DNA of 10,028 nt from an uncultured Ruminococcus sp. (GTDB lineage: Bacteria; Bacillota; Clostridia; Oscillospirales; Ruminococcaceae), in assembly GCA_947167535.1 (NCBI GenBank), contig CAMVIL010000023.1, forward strand, positions 1-10,028, in the 5' to 3' direction. Below are positions 6,590 through 10,028 of this stretch, in pieces (positions within the stretch are counted from its first letter, which is position 1; every line of letters begins with the position of its first letter). The notes beneath the pieces were generated by a model. It saw nothing but the letters and a program-made list of their open reading frames with translations. It was not told the DNA's origin and did no database searches. The position numbers and the translations under genes are program-made.

Positions 6590-6620
6590 GCGGCTGTCCG
6601 TCAAGTTTTCGGACAGCCGC
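6590..6620 (-). terminator. Rho-independent terminator after the lipoprotein gene
   Basis: A perfect 11-bp GC-rich stem (GCGGCTGTCCG / CGGACAGCCGC) with a 9-nt loop, followed on the minus strand by TTTTTCGTGTTTTTT. It ends the membrane protein/lipoprotein transcription unit 12 nt after the stop codon. Confidence 0.92.
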
Positions 6621-6632
6621 GTGAGCGTTATT

Positions 6633-7403
6633 TTATTTTCCGAGAAGCTCGTCTGTTATCTTGTTGCGTTCTTCAAGATCCATCTGACAGATCTGCTCGT
6701 AGGTGTAGCCTGCCGCCTTGACGTCATCTTCGGTGATGCCGCCCGCGACGTACAGCGAGAATTTCAGCTGTGTGACATCGCTTATCATGGCGTTTTCACC
6801 GACGTCCGACCATGTGCTGAGGTCGGGGAGCTCAACGCCCTTGCACTCCCAGCTCAGGCTGTCTATTTCGGTTATGGTCTTGCCGGATTCGCGTTCGGCG
6901 GTGAAGGTTTTAAGCTCGCCGTTTTTTTCGTCGAAAACGAAGGTGAATTTCTCTCCCTCTTCGTTCGAGTACACCTCAGTCACCTCGCCGTCCTTGACGT
7001 CAGAGCTTTCGAGCTTGTCGTCGTCGCCTATCTTTATGAAGGCGTTGCCGAAGCCGCCGCTCTGGTCCATCAGCTCATAGCATTCTACCGCAGGTACCAG
7101 CATATAGGTGCCGCCGTCTATCGTAATAAACTCGGTATACACGCCGTTGTCGTCCATCGAAACGCCGCCGTCGCCGTCGCGTCCCCACATATGGCACTTC
7201 ATCTCTGCGGTATACTTATCTCCCGAGACGTGGGTGGTTATGTCATAGGTTCCCTGGTCCAGCTTGTCGCTGAACTGCTTGGCAAGGGTAATATCGGAAG
7301 CGGGCTTCTCCTTTTTCCCGAAGTCATTTTTCTCGCTGCCGTTGCCGCCGCAGCTGCAGAGCATAACTGCGGTAAGGGCGATAGAACACAATCTTTTTTT
7401 CAT
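6633..7403 (-). CDS. Putative lipoprotein of unknown function
   Basis: 256 aa. The N-terminus MKKRLCSIALTAVMLCSCGG is a lipoprotein signal peptide: basic start, hydrophobic core, and lipobox L15-C16-S17-C18, so Cys18 should be lipidated and the protein anchored outside the cell membrane. The mature part starts with a flexible charged linker (GGNGSEKNDFGKKEKP), followed by a soluble, acidic, probably beta-rich domain (YDITTHVSGDKYTAEMKC; GGTYMLVPAVECYELM; FTFVFDEKNGELKTFTAE) and a short helical end. This repeating strand pattern is seen in clostridial lipoproteins that read out a bound molecule, but I do not recognise the family. The start is the ATG at 7403 with AAAGGA 9 nt upstream. A GTG at 7421, overlapping the upstream stop, would put extra residues before the signal peptide. 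Co-transcribed with the membrane protein upstream. Confidence 0.82.
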   Translation of the reverse strand: MKKRLCSIALTAVMLCSCGGNGSEKNDFGKKEKPASDITLAKQFSDKLDQGTYDITTHVSGDKYTAEMKCHMWGRDGDGGVSMDDNGVYTEFITIDGGTYMLVPAVECYELMDQSGGFGNAFIKIGDDDKLESSDVKDGEVTEVYSNEEGEKFTFVFDEKNGELKTFTAERESGKTITEIDSLSWECKGVELPDLSTWSDVGENAMISDVTQLKFSLYVAGGITEDDVKAAGYTYEQICQMDLEERNKITDELLGK

Positions 7404-7417
7404 TTCATCGTTTCCTT

Positions 7418-8017
7418 TCACTTGGTTTTGTACATTATCTTTGTACGGATATCCTCGCTGTCAAAGCCCGACCTGAAGCCGTAATGCACTGCCAGCGGGT
7501 ATACGAGCAGAGTCAGCGGATACACCCAGAGCAGGTGTACCGACATATTGGCGATATCCATATCCTTGACGAAGAGGGATATCAGTCCCCACAGCCCGAA
7601 GTTGAGCGCCTTGAAAGGCAGCACCGCCGAGCCTATTATCCCGAAGTAGGACATGAGAAGCATTATGTATGTTGCTGCCGCGGGGAGCATAGCCACAAGT
7701 CCCAGCAGCAGTCCGAAGCTTCGGCTGACATTGTCGCCGCGGACGTCGTTTTTTATGCGCGCCTTGCTGCCCTCTTTCAGACCGAAATCCGTAAGTACCA
7801 TAGCGTAGGTCAGCAGACCCAGCCCGCCGAATATGGCGTAGCCCGCCTTTTTCAGCACCAGAGTCAGCGCCAGCAGCGACAGGAAAATAAACAGCCCGAA
7901 GAACTCGCACTCCAGCCATTTGAGCAGAGCCTTGATAACAGCTCCGCGTCTGTCGTAGCGTTCGTCCTCGGAGTAATCCGTCTGTGCCTGTTCGGTTTTC
8001 TTTTTCTCATCCGACAT
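7418..8017 (-). CDS. Multi-pass membrane protein of unknown function
   Basis: 199 aa. A charged cytoplasmic-looking N-terminus (MSDEKKKTEQAQTD to about 33) is followed by about five hydrophobic segments: roughly 38-55, 58-77, 101-123, 126-150 and 160-178. A basic loop (KEGSKARIKNDVRGDNVSRS) separates the second and third, and the C-terminal tail is charged. The start is the ATG at 8017 with AGAGGT at 8025-8030, 7 nt away; a GTG at 8026 would sit on that ribosome binding site. The stop codon (7418-7420) lies 14 nt before the lipoprotein ATG, and the lipoprotein ribosome binding site overlaps it, so the two are probably translated together and may act together at the membrane. No catalytic or transport motif is recognised. 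Confidence 0.82.
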   Translation of the reverse strand: MSDEKKKTEQAQTDYSEDERYDRRGAVIKALLKWLECEFFGLFIFLSLLALTLVLKKAGYAIFGGLGLLTYAMVLTDFGLKEGSKARIKNDVRGDNVSRSFGLLLGLVAMLPAAATYIMLLMSYFGIIGSAVLPFKALNFGLWGLISLFVKDMDIANMSVHLLWVYPLTLLVYPLAVHYGFRSGFDSEDIRTKIMYKTK

Positions 8018-8056
8018 CCCATCCACCTCTTATCCTATCTGCGGACTAAAAAGAAA

Positions 8057-8089
8057 GGTATCGTCCCCCTGATTCAAGGGGACGATACC
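8057..8089 (-). terminator. Terminator of the GH5 gene
   Basis: A perfect 12-bp stem (GGTATCGTCCCC / GGGGACGATACC) with a 9-nt loop, followed on the minus strand by TTTCTTTTTAG. Its upstream arm abuts the -10 box of the next promoter (8090-8095). Confidence 0.88.
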
Positions 8090-8118
8090 ATTATAGCATA
8101 TCTTTTATCAGATTGCAA
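8090..8118 (-). promoter_or_regulatory. Promoter of the membrane protein/lipoprotein unit
   Basis: On the minus strand, TTGCAA (8113-8118), a 17-nt spacer ending in TGC (extended -10), then TATAAT (8090-8095). It lies 15 nt after the GH5 stop codon and directly upstream of the terminator stem. Transcription should start near 8083, inside the first arm of that stem. Confidence 0.75.
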
Positions 8119-8132
8119 GTGCCTTGGCGGCA

Positions 8133-10028
8133 TCACTTCTTAGTAGTGACCTTCTTTGTTACCCAGGCGGAATAGCTCTTGAGTCCGGACGCCTTCTTGT
8201 ATGCGCGTACTCTGAACTTATAAGAGGTGTTCTTCTTGAGACCTGTGATCTTGTAGCTTACGCTCTTTGCAGACTTCATAGTCTTGACGGTCACCCACTT
8301 CTTCTTGGAAGCGTCGTACTTCTGTACCTGATAGCCGGTGCAGGAGATCTTCTTCCAGGTGAGCTTTACAGAGGTAGTGGACTTGGACACCTTGAGTATC
8401 TTGGTGGCGTTGGGCTTGGTGAGAGCGAGCTGCTCGTCGGAGTAGCTGCCCCACTTCTTGGCGCTGCCCGACTGATTGTATGCGCGTACCTTATACTTGT
8501 AGAGGGTAGCGGTCTTGAGTCCGGTGTCCTTGTAGGTGAGGGAAGTAGTTGTTGCGATGGCAGTCCACTTGCTCTTGGCGTCGTCGTAGCGGTATACCTT
8601 GTAGCCGGTCGCGTTCTCGGCCTTGTTCCACTTGAGGGTAACAGCGGTAGTGCTTGCGGTGGCGGACTTGATCTTTACCTTGTCGGGCTTTACAGACTCG
8701 CCGATGATGTTGAAGGTAGTGCTTGCCGAGCCTGTGTAGTTGCCCTTGAGGGTAACGGTAACGGTAGCCTTGCCGGGATTGATGTTGTTCTTGTACTCAA
8801 CGGTGTAGTAGCCCTTTGAGAGCACTTTGCCGTCGCCGTGGACCTTGATATCGGGAGTGATCTCACTGCCGGTGTATGCCTGATCTTCGATGGGGTCGAT
8901 GGTGGGAGTGATCTTCTTGGGGTTTACGGTAATAGTGGTGGTAGCGGTAGCGGGACCGTAGCCCGGAGTCTCGAGAGCGGTCACTGTGATGGTGGCAGTG
9001 CCTACGCCCTTGATGGTCACCTTGCCGTTGTTGTCGGCAGTAGCCACGCCGAGGCTGGAGCTGGAGTAGCTGAGAGTGCTGCTGCCGCTGGACTTGGCAT
9101 TAAGGTTGAAATCAGAGTCGCCGTAGGTCTTGGTGAAGCTCTTGGTCACGGTCACGCTCTGGGACTTCTTCTCAGCCCAGTTGTCATCGGGAGTAATGGT
9201 CTTGCCGGAAACGCCCATAGAATCCATGATAGCCTTGATGACCTTGGGGTCGATCCACTTGCCGTTGCGGCGGTTGAGATGTCTGTGATGTTCGCTCCAG
9301 CCGCTGGATGCGGTGGACGTAAACTCAGCGTTGTTATCCCACATTACGCAGGGGATATTGCTCTCCTTGGAAAGTCTGAAAGCTTCCGCAGCCCAGAGGG
9401 AGCGGTTGATCTCGTTCTGCTTATCGGTAATACCCATCTCGTCAATGATGATGGGGATACCGCTGTCAGCCAGAGCCTTATAGCTCTTGAAGGAATTCTG
9501 CAGTGCGCTCTTTGCGCTGTCGGAGAAGGTGATCGCCTTTGCGCTGGTATGATCGGTAGAGCTGCCGAGGCAGAGCTCATAGGGATCATAGCAGTGGATC
9601 GAGCGGAGTATCTTGCCGCTGCCGGCGGGGTCGCTGGGCATCGAAGCCAGCTTTGCGCCGTTGATGGAAGCTGCATATCCGGGGCAGATGATATACCTGT
9701 TGGCATTGTTGCCGCCCGAAGCGCGGATGATGTTTACTATCGACTGATTCATCGCATCGATAACAGCGACAGCGTCCTTAGCGTTAGCGTTGGGGCTGTT
9801 GGCGTCTATCCACCACTCATCGGAAGTGCCGCAGAGTCTGGGCTCATTGAGAGTCTCGAATATGAGTTTGTCGTCATAATTCTTATACTCTTCGGAGAGC
9901 TGTGTCCATACGGAATTTACGAACGTAAGGGAATCCTCCTTATGGCTGCTGTTGGGATAGAATCCCAGCTTGCTTGTAGCGGAAGGGGTGCCCAGATTAT
10001 CATGATGGATATTTATGATAACGTGCAT
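8133..10028 (-). CDS. Secreted GH5 endoglucanase (subfamily 4-like) with Ig-like and FN3 domains, 5' end missing
   Basis: 631 codons are visible. The first visible Met (MHVIINIHHD) is internal to the GH5 fold, so the signal peptide and first part of the barrel are off the window. Residues 1-272 form the catalytic domain: HH at 8-9, acid/base Glu62 in FETLNEPR (58-64), substrate-site His145/Tyr147 in IHCYDPY, nucleophile Glu197 in IIIDEMG (193-199), and Trp230 in MWDNN. These closely follow GH5_4 enzymes such as Clostridium cellulovorans EngD, which act on beta-1,4- and mixed-linkage glucans or xyloglucan. Next come an Ig-like BIG domain (about 290-368), a second Ig-like domain (373-441) and two FN3 domains (447-538, 541-629). 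There is no dockerin and no sortase motif. The last FN3 has 24 Lys and a single acidic residue, so it may bind anionic cell wall or fibre surfaces (inference). Followed by a strong terminator. Confidence 0.93.
   Translation of the reverse strand: MHVIINIHHDNLGTPSATSKLGFYPNSSHKEDSLTFVNSVWTQLSEEYKNYDDKLIFETLNEPRLCGTSDEWWIDANSPNANAKDAVAVIDAMNQSIVNIIRASGGNNANRYIICPGYAASINGAKLASMPSDPAGSGKILRSIHCYDPYELCLGSSTDHTSAKAITFSDSAKSALQNSFKSYKALADSGIPIIIDEMGITDKQNEINRSLWAAEAFRLSKESNIPCVMWDNNAEFTSTASSGWSEHHRHLNRRNGKWIDPKVIKAIMDSMGVSGKTITPDDNWAEKKSQSVTVTKSFTKTYGDSDFNLNAKSSGSSTLSYSSSSLGVATADNNGKVTIKGVGTATITVTALETPGYGPATATTTITVNPKKITPTIDPIEDQAYTGSEITPDIKVHGDGKVLSKGYYTVEYKNNINPGKATVTVTLKGNYTGSASTTFNIIGESVKPDKVKIKSATASTTAVTLKWNKAENATGYKVYRYDDAKSKWTAIATTTSLTYKDTGLKTATLYKYKVRAYNQSGSAKKWGSYSDEQLALTKPNATKILKVSKSTTSVKLTWKKISCTGYQVQKYDASKKKWVTVKTMKSAKSVSYKITGLKKNTSYKFRVRAYKKASGLKSYSAWVTKKVTTKK

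Noticed and set aside
6621..7484. 287-aa hydrophobic plus-strand frame opposite the lipoprotein gene
   Set aside because: Its hydrophobic look comes from reading acidic and lysine codons in reverse. The minus strand has a signal peptide, ribosome binding site and terminator.
8124..8819. 231-aa Leu/Val/Gly-rich plus-strand frame opposite the FN3 domains
   Set aside because: A shadow of the repetitive Thr/Lys/Ser-rich FN3 and Ig coding sequence; no start signal.
1..10028. CRISPR array, tRNA, rRNA, transposase or phage genes
   Set aside because: No regularly spaced identical repeats, no cloverleaf with a TTCGA-type arm, and no recombinase motif were seen on either strand.

Overview
The window looks like chromosomal DNA from a Gram-positive anaerobe of the Ruminococcus/Oscillospiraceae type, most like a plant-fibre-degrading gut or rumen Ruminococcus. 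The basis is the combination of a GH5 subfamily-4-like endoglucanase, a type IV pilin-like protein, a GTP-type PEP carboxykinase, a Clostridia-type HisRS, and consensus sigma-A promoters with strong AGGAGG-type ribosome binding sites. No species can be named from sequence alone. Every convincing gene is on the minus strand, so transcription runs from right to left.

Layout from high to low coordinates: (1) 10028-8133, a secreted multidomain GH5 glycoside hydrolase missing its N-terminus, ending in two Ig-like and two FN3 domains. (2) 8017-6633, a two-gene unit of a multi-pass membrane protein and a lipoprotein, both of unknown function. Its promoter sits immediately against the GH5 terminator. 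(3) 6472-3625, a tight panB-panC-panD-coaX operon with its own promoter, a stem-loop at the predicted 5' end of its transcript, and a terminator. It runs from ketoisovalerate through pantoate and beta-alanine to pantothenate and then 4'-phosphopantothenate, the first step of CoA synthesis. Ketopantoate reductase (panE) is absent here. (4) 3375-2875, a single pilin-like gene with a near-perfect promoter and terminator. (5) 2729-1404, hisS with its own short-leader promoter. (6) 1403-847, a 557-base gene-free stretch holding seven consecutive stem-loops and then a consensus promoter. (7) 846-1, pckG, cut by the window edge.

The genes are mostly separate transcription units, each bounded by a recognisable promoter and a stem-loop terminator. 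The main exceptions are the four-gene pan-coaX operon and the two-gene membrane/lipoprotein pair.

Three points deserve most attention. PckG homology stops dead just after the P-loop at about position 63 and continues in frame into sequence resembling an FGGY sugar kinase, which suggests an assembly chimera or a real junction. The stem-loop array between hisS and pckG looks like a mobile or repeated intergenic element. A promoter is packed against a terminator stem so that transcripts starting there would lose half of the stem. I do not see a convincing new multi-gene defence or mobile system in this window.
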